Counted from the first letter of the stretch, positions 10,210 through 21,879 are shown. The stretch: 64,000 bases of DNA from Muraenolepis orangiensis (GCA_027704905.1 CM051020.1:2829599-2893598); one strand, 5' to 3'. A program made the numbers and translations. Notes: generated from the letters alone by a model not told the origin.

Positions 10210-12948
10210 CCTGCAGTAGCTGACCCCAGCCCTGCAGATAAGTCCGACAGACCCAAATTGAAATTTGACTTTGAAGATTCTCCCATATCCACTGAGTGGA
10301 AAGAGCGTGTGACCAGCAAACTCAACTCAATGCCCGAGGTGTTTGCACACCATGACCTTGATTTCGGTCATACTGACAAGGTCAAACATCGCATGAGGCT
10401 CAGTGATGAGACTCCTTTCAAGCAGCGAGCAAGACCCATACACCCCCAAGACCTTGAGGCAGTTCGAAAACATCTTCAGGAGCTGTTGAGTTCCGGTGTC
10501 ATTCGAGAGTCTGAGTCCCCCTTCTCATCACCAATCGTCGTAGTGAGGAAAAATAATGGTGATGTAAGACTCTGCATTGACTACCGCAAGCTCAATCTGC
10601 AAACCATCAAAGATGCATACGCTCTGCCCCACCTAGAAGAAGCCTTCTCCGCCCTAAGTGGGTCGAAGTGGTTCTCCGTGCTTGATCTCAAATCTGGGTA
10701 CTACCAGATTGAGATGGAGGAAGAAGACAAGCAGAAGACAGCATTCGTCTGCCCCCTAGGCTTCTGGGAGTTTTGTAGGATGCCTCAAGGAATCACCAAT
10801 GCACCATCCACCTTTCAACGCTTGATGGAACGGTGTATGGGCGACATCAATCTGAAAGAGGTCTTGGTCTTCATAGACGACTTAATTGTTTTTTCAGAGA
10901 CATTGGAAGAGCACGAGAGCAGACTGCTTCGAGTATTGTCACGTCTGAAAGAATATGGCCTGAAGTTGTCGCCAGAAAAATGCAAGTTTTTCCAGACTTC
11001 TGTCCGATATCTGGGACACATCGTCTCCCAAAATGGAGTAGAGACGGACCCAGAGAAGATAAAAGCCCTTTCAACTTGGCCAATTCCCTGTACCCTTAAG
11101 GCATTAAGGTCCTTTCTAGGCTTCTCAGGGTACTACAGGAGATATGTCAAGGATTACTCGAAAATAGTCAAACCGCTAAATGACTTGACCTCCGGTTACC
11201 CACCACTCCGGAAAGGTTCCAAACCCACTAAGGAGCAGAGTGCACAGTACCACAACCCCAAAGAACCTTTCGGCAGTCGTTGGACATCCACCTGCCAGCA
11301 AGCTTTTCAAACCATCATCGACAAGCTCACATCCGCTCCTGTACTGGGTTTTGCTGATCCTAAGCTGCATTACATCCTGCATACCGATGCAAGTACCACC
11401 GGGCTAGGAGCAGCCTTATACCAGGAACAAGAGGGGAGGATGCGAGTCATCGCGTTTGCTAGCAGAGGGTTGTCACGGAGCGTGTCCAGATATCCAGCTC
11501 ACAAGCTTGAATTCTTGGCACTCAAATGGTCGGTCACCGAGAAATTAAAAGACTATCTGTATGGCTGTCCATTCACTGTGGTCACTGACAGTAACCCTCT
11601 GACGTATCTCCTCACTTCTGCGAAGCTTGATGCCACAAGTTACAGGTGGTTAGCGGCCCTGTCAACTTTGTCTTTCAAACTTCAGTATCGTGCTGGTAAG
11701 CAAAACCAAGACGCTGAAGGTCTCTCAAGACGTCCCCATGGTGAGCTGTCAGACGACTTAACATCACAGAAAGAGCGAGAGCGCATACAGCAGTTCACGC
11801 GACAGCATCTAGCAGACCCCGACATTGTACAAGCCATCTGCGAAAGGCATCTCATCTGCCAAAGAACAGACGATTCTGATGATATTGACACCGGTATCAC
11901 TCTGGTTGAGTCTCTTGCCATCTCTGCAGATGCCATACCAAGCATCTTTGAACAAGAAAGTTCATCCGTCATCCCTCATTTCTCAAGCGAGGAGATAAAG
12001 GAGAAGCAGAGAGCAGATCCTAGCATCAGAGAGGTCATCTATCAGCTCGAGTCTGGAGACCTAGCTTTTGGTCTGCCTGTCCACAAACAACAGAAGTCAC
12101 ACTCACAGTATGTGAGAGATCTTAAAAGTCATCTGGAGGAGAGTTACAGAGTTGCCACTCGTAATGCCCTCAAGATAGCGGAGAGAAACAAGACTCGGTT
12201 CGACAAACGAGTTACCGAATCCACTCTTGAAGTTGGCGACCGAGTTCTGGTCCGAAGTGTTCGCCTACGTGGTAAACATAAGTTAGCTGATAAGTGGGAA
12301 CCCGACGTCTACAAAGTTGTAAAGCGTGCCGGTGATCTGCCTGTGTATACAGTCAAGCCTGAGACCAAAGACCGACCACTGCGCACCTTACATCGTGACC
12401 TGCTACTAGCTTGTGGGTTCCTACCAGTAAGTGAACCTGAGAAAGCAGTCGCACCAAAGCCAGTCCGTAAACCTCACACACGGCGAAATCCTGGTGCTTA
12501 TGATTCTGAAACAAGCAGTGTTGCAGATATGGAAACACCCTGTGTTAATGGTGACGAAGATATCCCTGTTCCTGTCCACTGGTTTCCAGATCTGCAGGCC
12601 CCAGAGCCAGTCACATTCACTAAGGTGTATGAAACTCGTGGATGGAAGTCAAAACAACCTCCTTGTGCTGATGCTTCAGAACAGTCAGAATCCGATCCAG
12701 ACCCTACTACTTCATTTCCTCCTGTTGAGCTGACTCTTGTGGATGAAGAGGCCCCTGATGATGTTCCAGTAGATGTTGAAGAAGACATCTTACCTAAAAG
12801 ATACCTCTTACCAGAAGTTCCACCTGCAAAGGAGAAACCTGAAGAGGAAAACCCTGAAAGTGAAGAGAGAACGAACATACCTGAAGCAGTCACTGTCGAG
12901 TCCACTCCAGTTGATGCTGAATACAGCATCAACTGGAAAAAATACTGA
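10210..12948 (+). pseudogene. pol: pol: reverse transcriptase + RNase H, integrase core deleted
   Basis: Open from 10210, with no ATG at the start. The RT domain covers roughly 10400-11090: LCIDYRKLN, SVLDLKSGYYQI (first catalytic Asp) and FIDDLIVF at about 10870-10893 (the YxDD position as FIDD). The RNase H domain covers about 11370-11730: HTDASTTGLGAAL with its Asp near 11386, and VVTDSNPL. After a linker the frame passes at about 12055-12065 directly from QLESGD into FGLPVHKQ, sequence that normally follows the integrase core. The HHCC finger and DDE core, roughly 250-300 residues, are therefore absent in frame. The GPY/F-like C-terminal module (GDRVLVRSVRLRGKHKLADKWEP) and an acidic tail remain. 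Total 896 residues against about 1200 for the family. Confidence 0.85.
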
Positions 12949-13164
12949 ATGCCCTGTTCGTCGTTCTTCTAGGATACAGGAGAGGCGAGAGAGAAATCTG
13001 ATGAACAATCCCCTGATCTCAGTGATTCAGTCACTTTTCCAAGGCCTCAGTACTGCCTTTACAAGCTCATTGGATGGAGATGACCACATGTCCCTGACAT
13101 CGCCCAAAGTGGTGACCACTCAACCACTAAGATGCAATGGATGCAACGGGACGTGCACCAATTC
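12949..13164 (+). other. Short 3' untranslated region of the element
   Basis: Between the pol stop (12946-12948) and the polypurine tract. No further gene is seen. An overlapping frame to 13195 is Arg/Ser-rich and unlikely to be coding. Confidence 0.5.
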
Positions 13165-13176
13165 AAGAGGGGAGGG
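13165..13176 (+). promoter_or_regulatory. Polypurine tract (plus-strand primer)
   Basis: Purine run AAGAGGGGAGGG directly before the TGTAAC start of the 3' LTR, the expected position for priming plus-strand DNA synthesis. Confidence 0.85.
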
Positions 13177-14386
13177 TGTAACCCAGGTCATGTAGACTGG
13201 TTACTGATGGATAGATGAGGATGTTCTGTCGGGTAATGTCACTGGTGAAAAGGAGGAGCAAGTCTGCCTAGCTTGACTGCTGCTGACTAGTGGCCAGCCA
13301 ATGATACAAAGATCTGTGAATTCCCCCAATCAGATGGCACCCCTCCATTACTTGCCCCGCCCCTTCTCTGTCTCTGCCACTGCTCTGCTGTGAACCCCCA
13401 CTCACACAGAACCAACCTGCGCTGAAGGAGAGAGACCTAGTCACAGAGCACAGGCAAATGAATAAGTTTGAATCTAAAAGTGGATATAGTGGACAGTGCG
13501 CACGCCTTGCCCATCATCTCGGTGTTGCCAGAGGGCTGAGAGTTGTTTCGAACAACATTGCTGAGTGTGCTGGGTGTGTGCTGCCTCTGTACTGCATCAC
13601 CAGTCCTGGTGATTACAGGATAACTTTATTTGGATGCCATTGGTCAGGTTTTTTGGATGAGGCCAGAGTCTGGGTCTACCAGGGATGGCGAGCTGCTGAA
13701 GGAGATTACATGCGAAGACCATCTTGGGATTTTCCTTGGCGACTCACTCTGCACTGAATCTGTGGTTCTGCCAGTGTGGTGGATGGAACTGATCTTGACA
13801 AGGAACTCGGAACTCTGCACGGTATCCATCCCATAGTACTGCACTCCACAGTGTAGTTGGACTGTCAGTTGACTCACTCACATACATCCATCTGTGGTTC
13901 ATGTTGGGTTTATTGACTGGGGATTGATGTGTTATTGTGGATTGACTGATTGTGATTTCATGCTGTATTGGGATTAATATTCATACTTACCATACAGTTA
14001 AAAAAATATATTTACCAGGGTGCACCCATAGTTTAGAACCCGTAGGATTCAAATCCTAAACTTAAAGGTTGTTCCAAAACATTTAAAGGATTTAAGAAAA
14101 GTGAAATTTATGTCAAGTGGTGACTACAAGTCACATTTGTTTTTTTACTGAGCTCATTGTATTTTGTCTATGTCTGTTATATGTATATTTTGGTACCATT
14201 CCCTTTATTTCTATTTTTCTGAATACAAGCTGGCGCTTCTTTAATTCCTACATACCTGTCTTGTCTCATCATTGGGTTACTCTTAAATGCTCCAGTAGCC
14301 GAACCTTAACGATTACTAGCCCAGGATTAATACCTTATATGGTAGTGGTCATAAGTCCATTACACACAGGTGATACACGTGTTACA
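13177..14386 (+). repeat. 3' LTR (1210 bp)
   Basis: Same length as the 5' LTR with six transitions between them. Followed at once by CAGG, the right target-site duplication. Confidence 0.93.
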
Positions 14387-14390
14387 CAGG

Positions 14391-14771
14391 GCTCTAGTCT
14401 GGAGGCTGGGAGTCAAGTGCACCAACGCCATCGACATGTGGAGAAAGTGGCTGCATGGTGATAGAGCTCCTCAGTGGGGCATGGGTCTATGACATTGACC
14501 ATGTGACACAGATCATAGAGGTCATCCCAAAAGCAGCGTATTGCTTTAGTACTGCTTATTTACCATGCCATGGATTTCTCTCAGTATAGAATAATATATT
14601 TAATCCGTATTATATACGGATTTCAAACTGGGTATAATCTGGGTTTAGGATTTTACTTTATGGTTTATGATCTAGTTTTAAGTTAACATTACATGATCTT
14701 AAAAATAAAAGAACAATGTCAACACAACAATGTGAAATCAACAATGTGGAGTCAGTGCAATGCTGTATAAT
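14391..14771. other. Non-coding flank
   Basis: Continuation of the sequence interrupted by the LTR element. AT-rich towards the right. No gene recognised. Confidence 0.45.
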
Positions 14772-15459
14772 GTGCCAGGCTCCAGGGTCTGGAGAGGGTA
14801 CCCTGCCAGGCTACAGGGTCTGGAGAGGGTACCCTGCCAGGCTCCAGGGTCTGGAGAGGGTACCCTGCCAGGCTCCAAGGGTCTGGAGAGGGTACCCTGC
14901 CAGGCTCCAGGGTCTGGAGAGGGTACCCCGCCAGGCTCCAGGGTCTGGAGAGGGTACCCTGCCAGGCTCCAAGGGTCTGGAGAGGGTACCCTGCCAGGGT
15001 CCAGGGTCTGGAGAGGGTACCCCGCCAGGCTCCAGGGTCTGGAGAGGGTACCCTGCCAGGCTCCAAGGGTCTGGAGAGGGTACCCTGCCAGGCTCCAGGG
15101 TCTGGAGAGGGTACCCTGCCAGGCTCCAGGGTCTGGAGAGGGTACCCTGCCAGGCTCCAAGGGTCTGGAGAGGGTACCCTGCCAGGCTCCAGGGTCTGGA
15201 GAGGGTACCCTGCCAGGCTCCAGGGTCTGAAGAGGGTACCCTGCCAGGCTCCAAGGGTCTGGAGAGGGTACCCTGCCAGGCTCCAGGGTCTGGAGAGGGT
15301 ACCCTGCCAGGCTCCAAGGGTCTGGAGAGGGTACCCTGCCAGGCTCCAAGGGCAGGCTCCAGGGTCTGAAGAGGGTACCCTGCCAGGCTCCAGGGTCTGG
15401 AGAGGGTACCCTGCCAGGCTCCAGGGTCTGGAGAGGGTACCCTGCCAGGCTTCAAGGGT
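14772..15459. repeat. Minisatellite, 31/32-bp unit, about 21 copies
   Basis: Tandem copies of a unit containing GGTCTGGAGAGGGTACC and CTGCCAGGCTCCA. Units are 31 bp, or 32 bp where an extra A occurs. Long open frames on both strands (Pro/Gly-rich) are a by-product of the stop-free repeat and are not genes. Confidence 0.95.
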
Positions 15460-16581
15460 TTTTAGTTGTAGACTTCAGGTCAGGCTCTCACGCCTGCCCT
15501 GGATGAAAGAGACTTCCCTGGAATGCATGTCCCCATTCCCAGGAATCACAGCTAAAAATGGTAAAATAATTTTTTAAGTATTGAGTTTTACATGAAATTT
15601 GAATCCTATAACACCTTGCCTCACGTCAAGGGGAGGAGAAAAAGGTCAAACATTTGAATAATTAATTAATCTGTCAAATCTTTTGTGAACCTAAATCTTG
15701 TAATTATATTTAAATTCATATTTTTTTAAGGTATTCATTATTTGCAATTCACAGTTTAGCTGTATACCCTTGCTGGGACTGCTATAAAATGTCATTTTCT
15801 AAATCATTTTTTATTATTTTATTGTTATTATTGCTATTGATCACTTTTTATTTGTATTTGTACTTGTTGTTATTGTGAAGTTGTACTTCCATTGTCATTG
15901 TTGAGAATAATTCATACTGTGGGAGTGAATGGGGAGTATTGTACTTGTTACATATGGCAAAATAAAGACTCTTGAAGAGAGAGGCAAACTCCCCCCCCCA
16001 CTGAGAGGCACGAGGGCACCGGGACAACAGGTGGGTTAGCCAACAGAGATCAGGACAACCAGGCAGAGGGGGTGGTTGAAGGGACAAGCGGCTTGTGTTG
16101 GTTCTGCTATCCTGATCTGTCTGATGTTAATGCCAGAGGCATTCTGGAAAGATTTGTTTTTTTTTATTGATGTTGCCAATTATTTTTTTATTTTAAATTG
16201 TAACTATTAATTATTAATTATTAAATGATTAATTATTATTAAATTATTTAATCCTACTTCCCATGTGTTCTCATTCATAGGAATATTGATTTAAGACATT
16301 TTAATGCCACCAATAAAGGCCTTATTTTTGATGATGAATTCATGAAATGCTCTTTTTAGACTTAATACTTTTTCTGAACCCTGTGACCACTGCAGCCTGA
16401 CAGAGACTCCCTTAGCTCATTACCACTCAGGGCGCCCTGCAAGTCCCAACACCAGATGTTCATCTTCTCTTTATTTTTTCTTTATCAGATTATCTCAGAC
16501 CCGTCCGTGATGCTTTGTGTGTTTTAAACTGTGTTCTAAGATACCCGAAGGTTCTACAGTGGCCGAGTCCCACGGCTGTGC
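15460..16581. other. AT-rich non-coding stretch with a LINE tail
   Basis: No gene seen. Around 15880-15975 there is a + strand LINE 3' tail of the form GTACTTGTTACATATGGC followed by AAAATAAAGACTCTTGA, a type seen repeatedly in this window. A poly-C run lies near 15992-15999. Confidence 0.45.
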
Positions 16582-17361
16582 AGCTCATGTCCAGGACACC
16601 TCAGTGCATCGCTCCCCAAAGACGCTCCTCATGTCCAGGACACCTCAGTGCATCGCTCCCCAAAGCCGCTACTCATGTCCAGGACACCTCAGTGCATCGC
16701 TCCCCAAAGACACTCCTCATGTCCAGGACACCTCAGTGCATCGCTCCCCAAAGACGCTCCTCATGTCCAGGACACCTCAGTGCATCGCTCCCCAAAGACG
16801 CTCCTCATGTCCAGGACACCTCAGTGCATCGCTCCCCAAAGACGCTCCTCATGTCCAGGACACCTCAGTGCATCGCTCCCCAAAGACGCTCCTCATGTCC
16901 AGGACACCTCAGTGCATCGCTCCCCAAAGACGCTCCTCATGTCCAGGACACCTCAATGCATCCCTCCCCAAAGCCGCTCCTCATGTCCAGGACACCTCAA
17001 TGCATCGCTCCTCATGTCCAGGACACCTCAATGCATCGCTCCCCAATGACGCTCCTCATGTCCAGGACACCTCAGTGCATCGCTCCCCTAAGATGCTCCT
17101 CATGTCCAGGACACCTCAATGCATCGCTCCCCAAAGACGCTCCTCATGTCCAGGACACCTCAGTGCATCGCTCCCCAAAGACGCTCCTCATGTCCAGGAC
17201 ACCTCAGTGCATCGCTCCCCAAAGACGCTCCTCATGTCCAGGACACCTCAGTGCATCCCTCCCCAAAGCCGCTCCTCATGTCCAGGACACCTCAGTGCAT
17301 TGCTCCCCAAAGCCGCTCCTCATGTCCAGGACACCTCAGTGCATCGCTCCCCAAAGCCGCT
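16582..17361. repeat. Minisatellite, 44-bp unit, about 18 copies
   Basis: Units of CTCATGTCCAGGACACC, TCAGTGCATCGCTCCCC and AAAGACG type. Some units are shortened (near 17005-17020). Because 44 is not a multiple of 3, each long + strand frame cycles through all three phases of the unit, and none contains a stop. Confidence 0.95.
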
Positions 17362-17745
17362 CGGTTGTACGTAAAAACATTTGCTGAAATTATGCACATT
17401 GCATTCGTGTTACTGATAAACTCTATTTCATAAAACACTCCAGCACACTTGGACCTTTTTTTTATTTCCTGGGTTCAAGTGAAGACCTTTTGAATTGTCA
17501 CTTTATCCCCAGCTCAATTGTCTGTTCCCGAGAGATGTCACTATTCACTGAAATCCTATTTCACTATGGTCTTGAAATCTTTGTTATGCTGAAATCTTTG
17601 TTAGTGGCTACTGGTGGTTTTGAGTTTACCAGAAAAAAAAATACGTTTAATGCAATGTCATATTCATCTAATTAGTTTGCTGACTAATATTTGCACAATG
17701 AAATGTGACAAATCTCTAGTTAGGTAACTGTCAATGTACCCTTTG
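17362..17745. other. Non-coding spacer
   Basis: AT-rich, no recognisable gene or repeat. Confidence 0.45.
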
Positions 17746-18780
17746 AATGGGTCAACTTATCTATCGTCGCAACATTTGCCCCTCCTGCGAGATGTGGCAG
17801 GAGCCGTCACTGTACCTTTCCGCTGCTATGCCCATGACACTCTACCTCTCCTCTAAGACCATCTCATCCACCGCCCACTCCTCCCTAGCCACCTGTCTGA
17901 CTGATATCAAATCACGGATGCAACAGAACTATCTCCAACTCAACTGCAATAAATCTTCGGCCCAAAATAAATCTTCGGCCCAAATACCCTCCCCCCGTCC
18001 TCCCTCACTATCGACGGCTCCATCGTCACCCCCTTCCCCCAGGTCCGTAACCTCAGAGTGCTCCTCGACCCCACCCTCTCATTCAGACCCCATGTCAACC
18101 ACATCACCAAAACTTCTTTCACCTCCGGAACATTGCCTGCTTCCGACCATCCCTTTCCTCTGCTGCTGCCGAAACACTCATCCGTGCCCTCATCACTTCC
18201 GAATCGATTATTGTAATAGCATCCTGTATTGCTTACCAAACAGAATCATCTGTAAACTTCTGTACATCCAGAACTCTGCTGCCCGCCTGCCCACCTCCAG
18301 CTGCCCAACTCCACCTGCCCACCTCCACCTGCCCACCTCCAGCTGCCCACCTCCACCTGCCCACCTCCAGCTGCCCACCTCCACCTGCCCACCTCCAGCT
18401 GCCCACCTCCACCTGCCCACCTCCACCTGCCCACCTCCAGCTGCCCACCTCCACCTGCCCACCTCCACCTGCCCACCTCCAGCTGCCCACCTCCACCTGC
18501 CCACCTCCACCTGCCCACCTCCAGCTGCCCACCTCCACCTGCCCACCTCCACCTGCCCACCTCCGCCTAACCACCTCCACCTGTCACCTCCACCACATCA
18601 CTCCGGTCTTCCGCTTTCACTGGGCCCCGGTCAAATACAGGATCAATTTCAAAATACTAATCCCCACCTACAAAGCACTAAACAAGCTGGCCCCTCCCTA
18701 TCTCTCAGAACTCCTCCCCCACCACTAAGCCCTATCCGTGGCCTCAGGTCTGCTGATTTCGTAGTAGTACAATGGAATGC
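17746..18780 (+). pseudogene. L2-like LINE reverse transcriptase fragment, decayed
   Basis: Reading across frames on the + strand gives the downstream half of a fish L2-type LINE ORF2: SSLATCLTDIKSRMQQN and LQLNCNKS (about 17880-17960), then the region that normally reads 'RNIA.. RPSLS..AAETLI' (about 18130-18190), then the C-terminal stretch around 18600-18740 (HSGLPLSLGP and KALNKLAPPYL-type sequence, frame shifted). Several frameshifts are present, and a 14-bp minisatellite has expanded inside it at 18287-18592. Not functional. Confidence 0.65.
18287..18592. repeat. Minisatellite, 14-bp unit (CTGCCCACCTCCAC/G)
   Basis: About 21 tandem copies of CTGCCCACCTCCAC or its CCAG variant, lying within a LINE coding remnant. 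Confidence 0.95.
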
Positions 18781-19660
18781 TTACTCCCCTCCCTATACTT
18801 ACAAAGTATGATTTTTTAAAACAATACTATAAAAAATACTATATACAATAAAAATTAACATAAAAAGATCAATATAGTGATGGATGATATTTACATTATA
18901 TTGTGCAACATATTTTAAAAGCATTTAAAGTGCCAGTAGTGCAGCAGCATCATGAATACAGTGCAGTACAGTACAGTAACTGTAATGAGTCCAGAAAGTC
19001 CAGTAAAGTATGACAGAGTAATGTTAATGACAATGTTATGATAGTATAATGTTAATGACATGTTATGATAGTGTAATGTTAATGACATGTTATGACAGAG
19101 TAATGTTAATGACATGTTATGATAGTATAATGTTAATGACATGTTATGATAGTGTAATGTTAATGACAATGTTATGATAGTGTAATGTTAATGACATGTT
19201 ATGATAGTGTAATGTTAATGACATGATATGACAGAGTAATGTTAATGACATGTTATGATAGTATAATGTTAATGACATGTTATGATAGTGTAATGTTAAT
19301 GACAATGTTATGATAGTGTAATGTTAATGACATGTTATGATAGTGTAATGTTAATGACAATGTTATGATAGTGTAATGTTAATGACAATGTTATGATAGT
19401 GTAATGTTAATGACATGTTATGATAGTGTAATGTTAATGACATGTTATGATAGTGTAATGTTAATGACACGTGGATAAAAACTGTCCTTAAACCTGGTAG
19501 TCCTTGCTGTACGGATGTTGAGGAACCAACGACTGGAAAGTAGGGGGGAGAAGAGATGGAGCCCAGGGTGGTTGCAGGATGGCCTTCTTCCGACATCTGG
19601 TCCTAAAGATCTCCTCATTGCATGGAAGTACACACCCGATTATCTTCTCTGCCGTCCTCA
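18781..19660 (-). mobile_element. LINE 3' region (- strand) with internal minisatellite
   Basis: The segment around 19471-19640 parallels the LINE copy at about 20470-20600 (CTGTCCTTAAACCTGGTAG against GTGTCCTTGAACCTGCTAG, GCCCAGGGTGGTTG in both), so this is the 3' part of a Rex/L2-like LINE on the - strand. The untranslated part is AT-rich and holds the 27/28-bp array. Confidence 0.5.
19014..19471. repeat. Minisatellite, 27/28-bp unit
   Basis: About 16-17 copies built from GTTATGATAGTGTAATG and TTAATGACAT. Confidence 0.93.
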
Positions 19661-19695
19661 CGGCAGAGGACGGCAGATTTATTATATAAATCAAA

Positions 19696-19699
19696 TGTA

Positions 19700-19747
<48 letters not shown>
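19696..19747. repeat. (ATT)n microsatellite
   Basis: About 16 uninterrupted TTA/ATT triplets. Confidence 0.95.
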
Positions 19748-19749
<2 letters not shown>

Positions 19750-19879
19750 ACTCTGTTCTAAGCTCTGGTCCTTTAGATGGTAAAGACATACATTAACTTT
19801 CCTTAGTAAAAAAGACCAAATCAAGTTTGTATCTCACCCTCAACATAGAAAATAACCAAAAATCCCACTGAGGTTTTTG

Positions 19880-20245
19880 CAGACAAATGGCAGCAGCCAT
19901 TCAATTGTATCTGGGTTATCTGAGAAAGTTGAGATGCAACACACTACTGCAACACAGGTCTCCCTTCATCCATAACAAAGTTCATTTTCATCCCTTTTCT
20001 ATTATTGAAGTGCATGAAGCCCTTAAGAAATTGAATCCTAAAAAAGATCAACTGGATCTCTATTATGATGTAACCAAACCCCTTAAGATTTGGATAGAGG
20101 CTCCCGTTATTTTATCTTGCAATGCTCTGTTTTGTTTTGAGCAAATGTCACAGTTTAGTTACAGCCTAAAGTAGGCTGTTGACTAAAGTAGTCAACAGCA
20201 TAATTAGGGCTTTAGATATGAAACAACATTCTGCTTCCCTTTTTA
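19880..20245 (+). pseudogene. LINE RT fragment (+ strand), first part
   Basis: Encodes a LINE segment before the RT palm: FIHNKVHFHPFSIIEVHEALKK (shortened here), then in another frame VVNSIIRALDMKQHSASLF near 20190-20243, like the 'DAI..ALD..KHCASLFIDLSKAFD' region of vertebrate LINE RTs. It is cut off at about 20246 by a LINE in the opposite orientation and appears to resume at 21090. Confidence 0.55.
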
Positions 20246-21075
20246 TTCAAGATTCTTTATTAACCATATGTAACAATTACAATGGAATTCTTACCCCCCA
20301 TTCACTCCCACAGTATGGATGTAGTGTTCAGTGGTAGCAGCTTCATAAATAAAGTACATTGCAGTAATAAGTAATAAGTCACGGTAATTCGTCTAGTAAG
20401 AAGTATGACCCTGTGTCACATTGGCAATAATGTTCTGATAGTGTTAGCACTGGCACTAGCAGTTCAGTGGGTCACTGCCTGTGGGTAGAACGTGTCCTTG
20501 AACCTGCTAGTCCTGGTTAAGATGCTGTGGTACCGGAGGACAGCAGGAGGGGCTAAAGATTGTGCCCAGGGTGGTTGGTCCTGTATGATGGAGTTGCGTG
20601 GAAGAGTCCACTCCTGTGCAGAGTCCTGTCCAGTGGTGTTGCCAGTGGTGGTGTTGTCCAGTCCAGGCTGATGGTGGAGTGGGGGCCCCGGTGGCTCCTG
20701 AAGTCCACCATCAGCTCCTTAGTCTTGCTGACATTCAGTGCGAGGCTGATTGCAACAGGTACATTGGAATGCCTACTCCCCATTCCCTCACGCAGTTTTC
20801 CTTGCACCATCGCGTCAGCAGGACCTCACCTCTGTACTCTTGTCTGGTCATTGTTCATGACTCTGACTCCGTCTCCGAGGGCTGTGGTGTCGTCTGCAAA
20901 CTTGATCATCCTGTTGTTGCTGTGTGTGGCTGTACAGTCATGTGTGTACAGAGAGTCCAGCCCAGGGCCTGAGGCAGCAGCCTTGGGCCAGAGTAGATGA
21001 GATGTGGTTTCCAATCTTCACCACTTGAGGCCTGTCGGTCAGCAAGTCCATACTCCATACTCATACTGTGGACCA
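20246..21075 (-). mobile_element. Rex/L2-like LINE fragment (- strand), nested
   Basis: The 3' tail begins with AAGATTCTTTATT (complement of the AATAAAGAATCTT-type tail). The - strand encodes an RT palm fragment: IKFADDTTALGD (about 20900-20935, catalytic Asp-Asp) and LYTHDCTATHSNN, with NVSKTKELMVDFR further on (20730-20695). 5'-truncated. It separates two parts of a + strand LINE. Confidence 0.65.
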
Positions 21076-21084
21076 TAATAGAAT

Positions 21085-21256
21085 GAAGCATAGGCTAGTT
21101 TATATAGGGCTGTGTGGATGTGGATGTCACAGTGCTGTTCTAGGACCGTTGTTATTTACAATCTTCATCAATCATTTAGGAAAAAGTGTTCCTAATGCAT
21201 CAGATAGAACAGATATTTTTGTTATTCTGCGTAATTACAATGTGCTAACGTTGTAG
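21085..21256 (+). pseudogene. LINE RT fragment (+ strand), second part
   Basis: Reads VLGPLLFTIFINHLGKSVPNA, corresponding to the 'GSVLGPLLF..YINDL' motif of LINE reverse transcriptases, with stops soon after. Probably the continuation of the fragment at 19880-20245, with part of the RT missing. Confidence 0.5.
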
Positions 21257-21421
21257 TACAAACAAATATGTGATTTTCATTAAGAACTGTATCACTATTA
21301 TTATATATATATAATACTATATATAATATAATACTATATATTATATTGTTTTTTATGCAACCTATTATTATTTCCTTTCACTTTGAATACGTTCTGAATA
21401 CATGTTCCGTGGTGCGGTCAT

Positions 21422-21554
<133 letters not shown>

Positions 21555-21599
21555 GTCAGGCGACCAGGGTCAAGAGGGAAAATATGTCCGTCCTCCTCC

Positions 21600-21860
21600 A
21601 GCGATCAGTGATTGGTCAGAGAAAGAGAAAGAGAGAGAGAGACAGAGAGAGAGATCCCAGCGATCAGTGATTGGTCGGGTTTCCCAGAGACGACGTCAAT
21701 CAAACATTGTGGGCGGGCTTTTGTGGCTCCCCACATTTGCTCTCTCTCTCTCGATCGACCAATCACTGATTGGTCGGGTTTCCCCAGAGACGACGTCAAT
21801 CAAACATTGTGGGCGGGCTTTTGTGGCTCCCCACGTTTGCTCTCTGCTGAAGCGCGACAC
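21600..21860 (+). promoter_or_regulatory. Candidate steap1 promoter: duplicated CCAAT/CRE/GC-box module
   Basis: Two near-identical copies (about 21658-21735 and 21764-21842) each contain GATTGGTCGGG (inverted CCAAT box), GACGACGTCAATC (CRE-like ACGTCA core) and GTGGGCGGGC (GC box). Further CCAAT/ATTGG boxes occur at about 21609 and 21760. This density of NF-Y, CREB/ATF and Sp1-type sites, 2 kb upstream of the first steap1 coding exon, suggests a promoter. There is no expression evidence. Confidence 0.45.
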
Positions 21861-21879
21861 ACACAGAAAGAGAGAGAGG

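Larger units (their letters stand above)
6276..14386 (+). mobile_element. Ty3/gypsy-like LTR retrotransposon with PNMA-type gag, integrase-deleted
   Basis: A complete 8111-bp provirus-like unit: two 1210-bp LTRs starting TGTAAC and ending GTTACA, a 4-bp duplication CAGG at 6272-6275 and 14387-14390, gag, protease and RT/RNase H genes in order, and a polypurine tract before the 3' LTR. The LTRs differ at only 6 positions, all transitions (about 0.5 percent), so insertion was recent. The copy is nevertheless defective: frameshifts near 7730 and 10160, a stop at 10207, and loss of the integrase zinc finger and DDE core. No envelope-like gene is visible. Confidence 0.92.

Noticed and set aside
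14716..15455. Overlapping open frames of 200-217 codons on both strands
   Set aside because: They translate a 31/32-bp minisatellite; the composition simply follows the repeat and there is no unique domain.
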